24,194 nt of DNA from Actinomycetota bacterium (GTDB lineage: Bacteria; Actinomycetota; Thermoleophilia; Solirubrobacterales; Solirubrobacteraceae), in assembly GCA_009699565.1 (NCBI GenBank), contig WLNX01000004.1:1-24194 (forward strand). The letters are read 5' to 3'. The notes beneath the pieces are model-generated. The model worked only from the letters and a program-made list of their open reading frames with translations. It did no database searches and was not told the origin of the DNA. The position numbers and the translations under genes are program-made. The first letter of the stretch is position 1; each line of letters begins with the position of its first letter. Positions 1 to 7,400 of the stretch are shown in pieces.

Positions 1-6
1 GACCGC

Positions 7-486
7 ATGCTGATCCGTTCGGCGGCTGCCGCAGCACTCATCTTCCCACTCGTAGGAACCGTCGTTTATGTGATCGTGAGGCCGCCGGAGTACATCGAAG
101 ACCGGGTCGAGCGGGAACTGGAGATGCAGGCGGCAGCGGCGCGATTGGCGTCGACCGACTATCAGGCATGCCCGCACTGCGAGGAGATAGTCGCCGGCGA
201 CTTCCTCCGTTGCCCCCACTGCATGCGCAAGCTGCGCGACTCCTGCGCAGGCTGCAACAGGCCACTCGATCCCGACTGGCTGCTCTGCCCCTACTGCGAG
301 TCCGAGATCGAGGGAGTAACCCCGGCTGCCAAGCCCAGACTTCGGGGCGGACGCGACACGGGACGCCACGAAGAGACTGTGATCGTCGAGGAGGAAGTCT
401 CCTTCGATGACGCCTTTGCCGATACCGTCTTTGAAGAGCAGCTGGAAGAGCCGATCAGGGTCGACGACTCCGATCAGCCCCGCTGA
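7..486 (+). CDS. Membrane-anchored double zinc-ribbon protein (5' end uncertain)
   Basis: A small protein of unknown specific function. Residues 9-25 of the reading frame form one hydrophobic segment, followed by a charged juxtamembrane stretch beginning RPPEY. Two four-cysteine zinc ribbons follow: CPHC/CPHC (Cys55, 58, 69, 72) and CxxC/CPYC (Cys80, 83, 94, 97). The last 55 residues are acidic and low in complexity. The layout suggests a membrane-tethered protein with a cytoplasmic zinc domain, possibly an adaptor, but no catalytic motif is visible. The frame is open to base 1 and there is no room for a ribosome-binding site before the ATG at 7, so the true start may lie outside the window and add to the membrane segment. 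It ends 24 bases before ndk and is probably co-transcribed with it. Real gene: fairly sure. Function: unknown. Confidence 0.75.
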   Translation: MLIRSAAAAALIFPLVGTVVYVIVRPPEYIEDRVERELEMQAAAARLASTDYQACPHCEEIVAGDFLRCPHCMRKLRDSCAGCNRPLDPDWLLCPYCESEIEGVTPAAKPRLRGGRDTGRHEETVIVEEEVSFDDAFADTVFEEQLEEPIRVDDSDQPR

Positions 487-509
487 CCAACCAACCAACG
501 GAGAGCCTC

Positions 510-917
510 ATGGAACGGACACTGATCCTCGTAAAGCCCGACGCATTCGCACGCAACCTCACCGGCGAGGTGATCGCCCGGTTCGAGCGCAAGGGACTCC
601 ACTTGGCCGCCCTCAAGATGATGGTTGCCGACAAGGCGCTCGCAGAGGCTCATTATGCAGAGCACGCCGAGCGCCCGTTCTTCGGGGAACTGGTCGATTT
701 CATCACTAGCGGCCCGCTCGTCGCGATGGTCTTGGAGGGCAGCCACGCCGTAAAGGCGGCGAGGCAGGTGATTGGGGCGACCGATCCGATCGAAGCCGCT
801 ACCGGGTCGATCCGCGCCGACTTCGCACTTGAGGTGGGCAGCAATATGGTCCACGGCTCCGACTCGGACGAGTCGGCGGCACGCGAGACGGCGCTCTTTT
901 TTCCCGAGCTTGGCTGA
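510..917 (+). CDS. ndk: Nucleoside diphosphate kinase
   Basis: Transfers the gamma-phosphate of ATP to nucleoside diphosphates through a phosphohistidine, balancing the NTP and dNTP pools in the cytoplasm. The 135-residue protein has the usual bacterial length. It opens with the family strand ERTLILVKPDA and carries the active-site signature NMVHGSDS, with the catalytic histidine at residue 115 and Asn112 before it. A GGAG ribosome-binding site lies about 6-8 bases before the ATG. It follows the zinc-ribbon gene closely, and its last bases overlap the likely start of maf, which suggests one transcript. Confidence 0.98.
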   Translation: MERTLILVKPDAFARNLTGEVIARFERKGLHLAALKMMVADKALAEAHYAEHAERPFFGELVDFITSGPLVAMVLEGSHAVKAARQVIGATDPIEAATGSIRADFALEVGSNMVHGSDSDESAARETALFFPELG

Positions 918-1551
918 GCCGACGGAGCCGCTCCGCTGGCAGGACGGTTGGACGCTGGTACTGGCGTCAGGCTCGCCGCAGCGCTCGGAGATCCTGCGCT
1001 CGTGCGGGCTGAAGGTCGATGTCCGGCCAACTGGAGCGGACGAGCTGGATCAGGGCGAACCGCACGTCGTTGCTGCTGCCAACGCACGCGCCAAGGCCCA
1101 GGCCGGTCGAGCCGGCCTGACAGCGGCCGAGCGGGAGCGATCGGTCGTACTCGGAGCCGACACTCTGGTCGCGCTTGACGGGAAGATCTACGGAAAGCCG
1201 GCCGACGAGCAGCAGGCACGCGATTACCTGACCGAGTTGGCGCGCGCGCCACACGAGGTGGTCGGCGCGATCACGGTGATCGATCCGTTCGGTAACGCCT
1301 TCGAGGCCGTTGTCACGACAATGGTCGAGTTCCGCCCTCTGACGCCCGACGAGATCGCCGAGCAGGTCGCTCTGGGGGAGTGGGAGGGGCGCGCCGGCGG
1401 CTACGCAATCCAGCTCTCCGGCGATCGCATGGTCGCTGATATCGGAGAGGACCGACTCAATGTCGTCGGGCTCTCTCTGACCGCTCTGAACGGCCTTGTG
1501 CAAGGTCTGTTGCCCGCTGGAAGCGACGGGTTTGAACGCTACACTTCCTAA
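910..1551 (+). CDS. maf: Maf/YhdE-family nucleoside triphosphate pyrophosphatase
   Basis: Members of the Maf family hydrolyse non-canonical or selected NTPs (dTTP, UTP, m5UTP and others) to the monophosphate plus PPi and are linked to septum control. The signatures are all present: the N-terminal SxxR loop ASGSPQRSEIL, the GADTLV motif with its acidic metal-site residue, then AGGYAIQ and NVVGLSL. I chose the TTG at 910, which overlaps the end of ndk by 8 bases and gives 213 residues, typical for the family. The frame is open further up to an ATG at 772, but that would overlap ndk by nearly 150 bases and add a non-conserved arginine-rich extension. There is no clear Shine-Dalgarno sequence before 910, so translation is probably coupled to ndk. 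In E. coli a maf gene also neighbours mreBCD and rng. Start confidence is moderate; family confidence is high. Confidence 0.92.
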   Translation: MAEPTEPLRWQDGWTLVLASGSPQRSEILRSCGLKVDVRPTGADELDQGEPHVVAAANARAKAQAGRAGLTAAERERSVVLGADTLVALDGKIYGKPADEQQARDYLTELARAPHEVVGAITVIDPFGNAFEAVVTTMVEFRPLTPDEIAEQVALGEWEGRAGGYAIQLSGDRMVADIGEDRLNVVGLSLTALNGLVQGLLPAGSDGFERYTS

Positions 1552-1611
1552 ATACGCGGAACGTCCGTGATTCCCTAATGGAATTGTGTTCCTCCCGCGT
1601 TATTTCTGTCC

Positions 1612-2658
1612 ATGGGCGTCCTTAGCTACTTGACTGGAATGGGCGGCCGCGACATGGCCGTCGATCTGGGCACGGCCAATACGCTCGTTTATGTGCGTGG
1701 CCGCGGGATCGTTCTCTCGGAGCCGAGCGTCGTTGCAATCGACGCTCGCGGCGGAGAGGTTCACGCCGTCGGCGTAGAAGCAAAGCGCATGCTCGGGCGA
1801 ACACCGGGAACGATTCAGGCGATCCGCCCTCTCAAAGACGGCGTCATCGCGGACTTTGACGTGACCGAAGCGATGCTTCGGCACTTCATCCAGAAGGTGC
1901 ACCAGGGTCGTTGGGCGCACCCGCGGGTCGTCGTTTGTGTTCCGTCCGGCGTAACCGGGGTTGAGAAGCGCGCAGTTGAGGAAGCGTGTCTTTCTGCCGG
2001 GGCGAGGCAGGCCTATCTGATCGAGGAGCCTATGGCAGCGGCGATTGGCGCCGGACTGCCGATCGGCGAGCCGACCGGGTCAATGATCGTCGACATCGGC
2101 GGTGGCACCAGCGAGGTCGCGGTCATCTCGCTCGGAGGGATCGTCGTCTCGCGTTCAATCCGCATCGGCGGAGACGAACTTGACGAAGCGATCATCAATT
2201 ACGCCAAGCGCGAGTACAAGCTTCTGATTGGGCAGCAGACCGCGGAGGAACTGAAGTTGGAGATCGGTTCAGCCTTCCCAATGGCTGAGGAGTTCCAAGC
2301 CGAGATCCGCGGCCGCGATCTCGTCAGTGGGCTTCCAAAGACGATCGCTTTGACCAGCGAGGAGGTCCGCGGGGCAATTGAAGAGCCGCTCGCGCAGATC
2401 ATTGCTGCAATCAAAGAGACCCTTGACAGCACGCCACCCGAACTCTCCTCCGACATCATGGATCGCGGCATCATGCTCGCCGGTGGCGGCGCGCTGCTCC
2501 GCGGCCTTGACGAGCGGCTGCGCAGCGAGACGCACATGCCGGCGCACCTCGCCGAATCGCCGCTCACTTGCGTGGCCGTCGGTTCAGGCCGCTCGCTCGA
2601 AGAGTTTGAAGCAATCCACCGTTCCAATCGCTCAGCAAGGAAGCGTCGCAGGCGCTAG
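1612..2658 (+). CDS. mreB: Rod shape-determining protein MreB (bacterial actin)
   Basis: An actin-like ATPase that polymerises under the membrane and steers the elongation machinery. At 348 residues it has the normal length. The nucleotide-binding motifs are phosphate-1 DLGTANT (residues 18-24), phosphate-2 DIGGGTSE (161-168) and the adenosine motif MLAGGGA (288-294); IEEPMAAAIGAGLPI (137-151) is also typical. The last ten residues are strongly basic (ending KRRRR), which could aid membrane contact; that is inference. There is no Shine-Dalgarno sequence before the ATG. A weak -10-like TTATTT at 1600-1605 sits where it would produce a leaderless transcript starting at the ATG. The 60-base gap before the gene is the largest in this block, so an internal promoter is plausible. 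It heads mreB-mreC-mreD-mrdA-rodA. Confidence 0.98.
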   Translation: MGVLSYLTGMGGRDMAVDLGTANTLVYVRGRGIVLSEPSVVAIDARGGEVHAVGVEAKRMLGRTPGTIQAIRPLKDGVIADFDVTEAMLRHFIQKVHQGRWAHPRVVVCVPSGVTGVEKRAVEEACLSAGARQAYLIEEPMAAAIGAGLPIGEPTGSMIVDIGGGTSEVAVISLGGIVVSRSIRIGGDELDEAIINYAKREYKLLIGQQTAEELKLEIGSAFPMAEEFQAEIRGRDLVSGLPKTIALTSEEVRGAIEEPLAQIIAAIKETLDSTPPELSSDIMDRGIMLAGGGALLRGLDERLRSETHMPAHLAESPLTCVAVGSGRSLEEFEAIHRSNRSARKRRRR

Positions 2659-2708
2659 CCGCCGCAGCCAAGACGCCCTCACATGCCTTGCCCGACCCAG
2701 ACATTGAG

Positions 2709-3578
2709 ATGTACGACCGGACTATTCGTCGGCGGCGGCTAACGCTCGTCGCGCTTCTGGCGTGCGCACTGCTGCTCCTGAGCGTCTATGTCGGCGAATC
2801 GTCGAGCGGCCCGCTCCACTCTGTGCAGCGCGGAGTCTTCAGTGTCTTCACACCTGTTCAGGAGGGCGCTTCGAGGGTTCTCAAGCCTGCTCGCGACCTC
2901 TTCGGATGGATCGGCGACACCGTCAACGCGAAGAGCCGTCTCGCGGAGGTTGAGAGCTCTAACCGTCAGCTCCGCTCGCGTGCGATCGCAGGAAGCGAGG
3001 CGCTCCGCGTGAACGCCCAGCTCCAGAAGCTCCTCAACCTCAACCAGGCGAACGGCTTGGCGGCTGCCAGTCCCGTTGCAGCGAGAGTAATTGGCCGCTC
3101 GCCGACCCTCTGGTACGGGACCGTCACGATCGATCAGGGGAGCAGCAGAGGAATCAGGGTTGGGAACCCCGTGATTACCGGCGACGGCCTCGCCGGGCAG
3201 GTTTCGACGGTCACCGGCCACGCGGCCGTTGTGACCCTGATCAGTGACGGAGAGATGGCAGTTCCTGCACGGATCAGCGGCAGCGGGGCGCAGGGAGTGG
3301 CCCAGACCGGAGCCGGGGGCCCCAACGACCTTCGACTGAAGTTCATCGCCCGCCGTTTTCGTGCTGATCCCGGTGCATCGGTCGTCACGGCCGGGACCCT
3401 CTCCAATTCGCCGAAGCTGCAGTCTCTCTACCCGCCCGGGATTCCGATTGGGTCCGTCACGCGCGTAGTTGATCCGGGAACCGACGCGCAGAAGATCTTC
3501 GTTCGTCCATACGCCGACCTGCAGCGGCTCGAGATCGTTCAGGTTCTCACCCGCAGGATCAACGGGAACAGGCCATGA
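2709..3578 (+). CDS. mreC: Rod shape-determining protein MreC
   Basis: A bitopic membrane protein that links MreB filaments to the periplasmic side of the elongasome and activates PBP2-RodA. I chose the ATG at 2709, which gives the usual short basic N-terminus MYDRTIRRRR. An in-frame TTG at 2688 would add seven residues. One membrane helix spans residues 11-28, a coiled-coil region runs about 70-110 (Leu-rich, charged), and the MreC beta domains run from about 119 to 284, with the characteristic stretch around SPTLWYGTVTIDQGS and the ITGDGLAGQV loop. The total is 289 residues. Its stop codon overlaps the mreD start (ATGA). Confidence 0.96.
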   Translation: MYDRTIRRRRLTLVALLACALLLLSVYVGESSSGPLHSVQRGVFSVFTPVQEGASRVLKPARDLFGWIGDTVNAKSRLAEVESSNRQLRSRAIAGSEALRVNAQLQKLLNLNQANGLAAASPVAARVIGRSPTLWYGTVTIDQGSSRGIRVGNPVITGDGLAGQVSTVTGHAAVVTLISDGEMAVPARISGSGAQGVAQTGAGGPNDLRLKFIARRFRADPGASVVTAGTLSNSPKLQSLYPPGIPIGSVTRVVDPGTDAQKIFVRPYADLQRLEIVQVLTRRINGNRP

Positions 3579-4144
3579 AGCTCAACTACCGTTCACTCGG
3601 CTGGAGGCTCGTGCTGCTCGGCGCAGTAACGGTCGTCTTCCAGATCGCCGCCGTATCGCAGGTGAGGATCCTCGGCGTCAATGCCGACCTTGTGCCACTC
3701 GTGGCGGCGTCAGTCGGGCTGCTTTGCGGATCTCTGCCGGGGGCGGTCTTTGGTTTTGGCCTGGGCATGCTGCTGGACCTCGCACTTGTCGAGACGGTTG
3801 GCGTCGATTCGCTGATCCTTCTCGCCATCGGCTATGCGGCCGGTCGCCTGCGCGAGCTGCGTGACCCGCAAGGCGCGATCGTGCCGGTGCTGGTCGGAGC
3901 CGGCGCGACCGCGATCGCTCAGGTTGGCTTCTCGCTGCTTACCTTCCTGCTTGGCCAGCCGGTTCCACTCGGATGGGCGCTTCTGTGGGAAGTTCTTGGG
4001 ACAATTGCATTCAACTCCGTGATTGCAATCCCCGTCTATCTGTTGGTCCGTCGCTGCGTCCTCGCGGCCCTGCCGGAGGATCCGCGCCGTCGTCGACGCC
4101 GCGCCTACACGACCGGCGGGCTATCCCCGCTATCCAAGTCATGA
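3575..4144 (+). CDS. mreD: Rod shape-determining membrane protein MreD
   Basis: An integral membrane partner of MreC in the elongasome. The 189-residue protein is very hydrophobic, with about five predicted membrane helices. It contains the family-like stretch DLVPLVAASVGLLCGSLPGA followed by GFGLGMLLDL. The C-terminal tail is basic (RRRRRR near residue 173) and probably cytoplasmic. It starts inside the mreC stop codon and ends inside the mrdA start codon (ATGA overlaps at both ends), so translational coupling through the whole block is likely. Confidence 0.95.
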   Translation: MKLNYRSLGWRLVLLGAVTVVFQIAAVSQVRILGVNADLVPLVAASVGLLCGSLPGAVFGFGLGMLLDLALVETVGVDSLILLAIGYAAGRLRELRDPQGAIVPVLVGAGATAIAQVGFSLLTFLLGQPVPLGWALLWEVLGTIAFNSVIAIPVYLLVRRCVLAALPEDPRRRRRRAYTTGGLSPLSKS

Positions 4145-6195
4145 TCGAGCCAGCCAACAGACCTCTCGGCAGCCCAGGCGGATCGCCGCTGACGCCGCAG
4201 CTCGCGATGCGCGTGGCGGTCCTTGGCGGGATCGCGCTGATGCTTTTCGCGATCGTCTTCCTGCGCCTCTGGTTTCTCCAAGTCCTGACCGGAGATCAGG
4301 CGGTGCACGAGGCCGTCAACAACCGCGTGCGAACCGTGGCCGTAGCTGCCCCGCGCGGGGCCGTGCTAGACCGAAACGGTAAGACCCTTGTCGAGAACCG
4401 GGCGGCGTCGGTGATGCAGCTTGACCCGCAACAGCTTCCGCCGGCGACGCGAACAGCCGCCGCGCAGTGGGGTCAGGCGATGACGACTTGGGCGCGAACC
4501 CCACGCAAGGATCGCGGCGCAAGGCCGGCGATTCCCCCGCCGGCGAATGCCGCAATCGCGGCTCGCTATCGGCGGCTTGCTTCCGTGCTTGGGGTATCGG
4601 CAGGGACCATCAATCGGCGTGTAACCGAGCAGCTCGCACAGCTGCCTTACGCCAACGTTCGGGTCCAGGTAGACGTACCTAACTCGGTCCGCAACTATCT
4701 GCTCGAGCGCCCGCGGCAGTTCCCCGGCGTGAGCGTCGATCAGATCTACGTCCGCCGCTATCCGGGAGGGGTAGGGGCTGCACAGCTGCTGGGTGCTGTT
4801 GGCCAAGTAAGCCCTGAGCAGTTGAAGGCCGATTCGTTCCGCGGCGTCCTTTCAGGGGCGATCGTTGGTCAGGAGGGGTTGGAGCGCAGCTACGACCGCT
4901 ACCTGCGGGGCGCAGACGGAACGAAGAGCATTACCGTTGACGCCGGCGGCCGGCTCCAGGGTCAGCGCATCTCTCGCGAGTCGCGCGCTGGCAACAGCGT
5001 CCGGACGTCGCTCGACTCAAGTCTCCAGAGAACGGGAGAGCGCGCGCTTGCCTCGGCGGTCGGGGGCGGATCCGGCACAGCCGGCGCATTTGTCGCGATC
5101 GATCCGCGCAACGGGCGCGTGCTGGCGCTCGGCTCAGCTCCAACATATGACCCGAGCGACCGGGCCAAGCCGATTGCGACTGCGGCAGAGTACGAGCGGC
5201 GCTTCGGCGCGGCGGCCGGCGCTCCGCTCTTCAACCGTGCGATCAGCGGCGCCTACCCGACCGGCTCGATCTTCAAGCCGATAACGGCCCTTGCCGGGTT
5301 GGAGAATGGCCTGATCACAGAGCAAACAACAATCAACGATCCGGGCGTCCTGACCGTAGGCCAGCAGAAGTTCTACAACGCCGGCCGTCAGGCGAACGGA
5401 CCTGTCAGCCTCGTGCGTGCCCTGCAGGTTTCGTCCGACGTCTACTTCTACGAGGTCGGCCGCGAAGCGAATCCGGTCAAGGGCCAGATCATCCAGACCT
5501 GGGCTAGGCGGCTTGGGCTCGACCGCGCCACCGGAATAGATCTGCCGGGGGAATCGGCAGGAACGATTCCAGACCGTCAGTGGCGCGCCGGGCAGAACGC
5601 CAAAGAGGTCGCCTACGAGAAGGAGACCGGGAAGAAGTGTCCTCCTGACTGTCTCTACTCCGACAAGCGGCCATGGTCGGTTGGCGACAACATCCAGCTT
5701 GCAGTCGGTCAGGGCGACGTACAGGCATCGCCTCTGCAGATGGCGGTTGCCTATTCGACAATCGCCAACGGTGGCACCGTCGTCAGACCCCATCTGGGCT
5801 TGGCGATCGAAAGCGAAACCGGTCAGCAGCTCGAACGGATCACCGCGCCTCCACTGAGACGCGTCGTGATTGACCCTGTGCACCAGAAGGCGATTCTCGA
5901 AGGCCTCCACCGGTCAACCCTTGATGACGGCACATCGGCCGACGTCTTCAGCGGTTGGAATCAGAGCAAGTACCCCGTATACGGCAAGACCGGAACTGCC
6001 GAACGCCCGCCGCGACCCGATCAGTCCTGGTATGCAGCCTATGTGCCGAGCGCCACCAAGCCGATCGTAATCGTTGCCACGGTTGAGGACGGCGGCTTCG
6101 GTGCCGAGAGTGCTGCACCCGCCGTCTGTACGATGCTCTCGCAGTGGTTCTCACAGCCGGACCGCTGCTCGTCAGGGACTTCGAGGACACGATGA
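4141..6195 (+). CDS. mrdA: Penicillin-binding protein 2 (elongasome DD-transpeptidase)
   Basis: A class B PBP that crosslinks new peptidoglycan during rod elongation, paired with RodA. I chose the ATG at 4141, which overlaps the mreD stop (ATGA) and gives 684 residues; the longer open frame upstream lies inside mreD. A short cytoplasmic N-terminus is followed by a membrane anchor at about residues 28-46 (LGGIALMLFAIVFLRLWFLQ), then the dimerisation domain starting APRGAVLDRNGK. The transpeptidase motifs are intact: SxxK as S376-IFK379, SxD/N as S431-SD433 followed by VYFYEVG, and KTG at 616-618. A CxxxC pair in GKKCPPDC near residue 500 lies between the SxD and KTG motifs and might form a disulfide outside the cytoplasm. 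Confidence 0.97.
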   Translation: MIEPANRPLGSPGGSPLTPQLAMRVAVLGGIALMLFAIVFLRLWFLQVLTGDQAVHEAVNNRVRTVAVAAPRGAVLDRNGKTLVENRAASVMQLDPQQLPPATRTAAAQWGQAMTTWARTPRKDRGARPAIPPPANAAIAARYRRLASVLGVSAGTINRRVTEQLAQLPYANVRVQVDVPNSVRNYLLERPRQFPGVSVDQIYVRRYPGGVGAAQLLGAVGQVSPEQLKADSFRGVLSGAIVGQEGLERSYDRYLRGADGTKSITVDAGGRLQGQRISRESRAGNSVRTSLDSSLQRTGERALASAVGGGSGTAGAFVAIDPRNGRVLALGSAPTYDPSDRAKPIATAAEYERRFGAAAGAPLFNRAISGAYPTGSIFKPITALAGLENGLITEQTTINDPGVLTVGQQKFYNAGRQANGPVSLVRALQVSSDVYFYEVGREANPVKGQIIQTWARRLGLDRATGIDLPGESAGTIPDRQWRAGQNAKEVAYEKETGKKCPPDCLYSDKRPWSVGDNIQLAVGQGDVQASPLQMAVAYSTIANGGTVVRPHLGLAIESETGQQLERITAPPLRRVVIDPVHQKAILEGLHRSTLDDGTSADVFSGWNQSKYPVYGKTGTAERPPRPDQSWYAAYVPSATKPIVIVATVEDGGFGAESAAPAVCTMLSQWFSQPDRCSSGTSRTR

Positions 6196-7388
6196 GCACA
6201 ACAACAATCATCCGCAAACCTGACGCCGCGAAGTCGGAGTCGGCGGTCGGCTTCCAACTCCCGTTCGACCTCGTGCTCGTTCTCGCCACGGCGGGACTGG
6301 CGATCTGTTCGGTGCTGACAATCGCAGCGGCGACGGCAACCGACGTTCCTGGCAGCCCCGACTACTTTGTGGTCCGCCAGCTTGTCTATTTCGGCGTTGG
6401 CGGGCTGCTGGCGGTGGCGCTCTGGCGAACCGACTACTCGCGCCTTCGGGAGCTTAAGTACTTCTTCTATGGAGCGCTGATTCTGTCGATCCTGACCGTG
6501 ATCGCGTTCGGCTCGGTTGCCCGCGGCTCAAGGCGCGCCATTGACCTTCCACTCTTCTCGTTTCAGGCATCAGAGCTCGGCAAAGTCCTGCTGGTCGTGT
6601 CGCTTTCTGCGTTCACGATCGACATGACGCGCCGCGCGGCGGACAGTCGAACAACCGCTCGCCTTGTGGCGATCGGCTTGGCGCCTGCCGCTCTCGTGAT
6701 GCTTCAGCCGGACCTCGGTTCGGCACTCGTTTTTGTCGCCATAACGGCGACGATTCTGTTCATTGCCGGGGTTCCCTGGCAGCACTTCGCAGCGGCAGGG
6801 GCGGTGGCCGTAGCGGCCGTCGTCCTTGCTCTGGCGGTGTTGCCAAGCGCCGGCATAAATGTTTTGCACAGTTATCAGAAGGATCGCTTAACGGCGTTCC
6901 TGCACCCGTCCGAGACATCGGGCAGAGAGGGCTATCAGCAGAACCAGTCGCGCATTGCGATCGGGTCCGGAGAAAAGACCGGACGCGGAGCCAGCGCGAC
7001 CCAGACCAAGTACAACTTCCTTCCCGAGCACCACACCGACTTCATATTCGCCGTAGTTGGCGAGCGGTGGGGTTTTGCCGGGGCGGCTCTCGTTCTTTCG
7101 CTCTACGCGCTGATGATTTGGCGCGCGCTGCGAATACTGACAATGGCTAAGAACCTGTATGGCGCATTATTGGCCGGGGGCATCGTTGCGATGCTGATGT
7201 TTCAGGTGTTCGTCAACGTTGGGATGACGGTTGGGATAATGCCGATTACAGGCATCCCACTTCCGCTCATGAGTTACGGGGGCTCGTCGCTGATTGCGAC
7301 GATGCTGGCGGTCGGTTTGCTGCAGTCCATCTACGCCCAAGGGCGCAATGCCGCGATGTCGCAGGGACGGGTGCTCACATTCCAATGA
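6192..7388 (+). CDS. rodA: RodA, SEDS-family peptidoglycan glycosyltransferase
   Basis: Polymerises lipid II into glycan strands for the lateral wall, working with PBP2. I chose the ATG at 6192 inside the mrdA stop codon (ATGA), giving 398 residues and about ten membrane helices. SEDS landmarks include GSRRAIDLPLFSFQASELGK, the proposed catalytic region FLPEHHTDFIFAVVGE with its conserved Asp and Glu, and the C-terminal PITGIPLPLMSYGGSSL motif. An in-frame GTG at 6144 is open but would overlap mrdA by 52 bases. RNase G follows 12 bases later, so the elongasome operon probably reads on into the ribosome genes. Confidence 0.97.
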   Translation: MSTTTIIRKPDAAKSESAVGFQLPFDLVLVLATAGLAICSVLTIAAATATDVPGSPDYFVVRQLVYFGVGGLLAVALWRTDYSRLRELKYFFYGALILSILTVIAFGSVARGSRRAIDLPLFSFQASELGKVLLVVSLSAFTIDMTRRAADSRTTARLVAIGLAPAALVMLQPDLGSALVFVAITATILFIAGVPWQHFAAAGAVAVAAVVLALAVLPSAGINVLHSYQKDRLTAFLHPSETSGREGYQQNQSRIAIGSGEKTGRGASATQTKYNFLPEHHTDFIFAVVGERWGFAGAALVLSLYALMIWRALRILTMAKNLYGALLAGGIVAMLMFQVFVNVGMTVGIMPITGIPLPLMSYGGSSLIATMLAVGLLQSIYAQGRNAAMSQGRVLTFQ

Positions 7389-7400
7389 AAAGAGCATTCC

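Noticed and set aside
772..909. ATG at 772 as the maf start
   Set aside because: It would overlap ndk by about 146 bases and add an arginine-rich, non-conserved leader; Maf proteins begin close to the ASGSPQR loop.
3973..4140. 56-codon N-terminal extension of PBP2
   Set aside because: It lies entirely inside mreD, has no family similarity, and the ATGA overlap at 4141 fits the coupling pattern of the operon.
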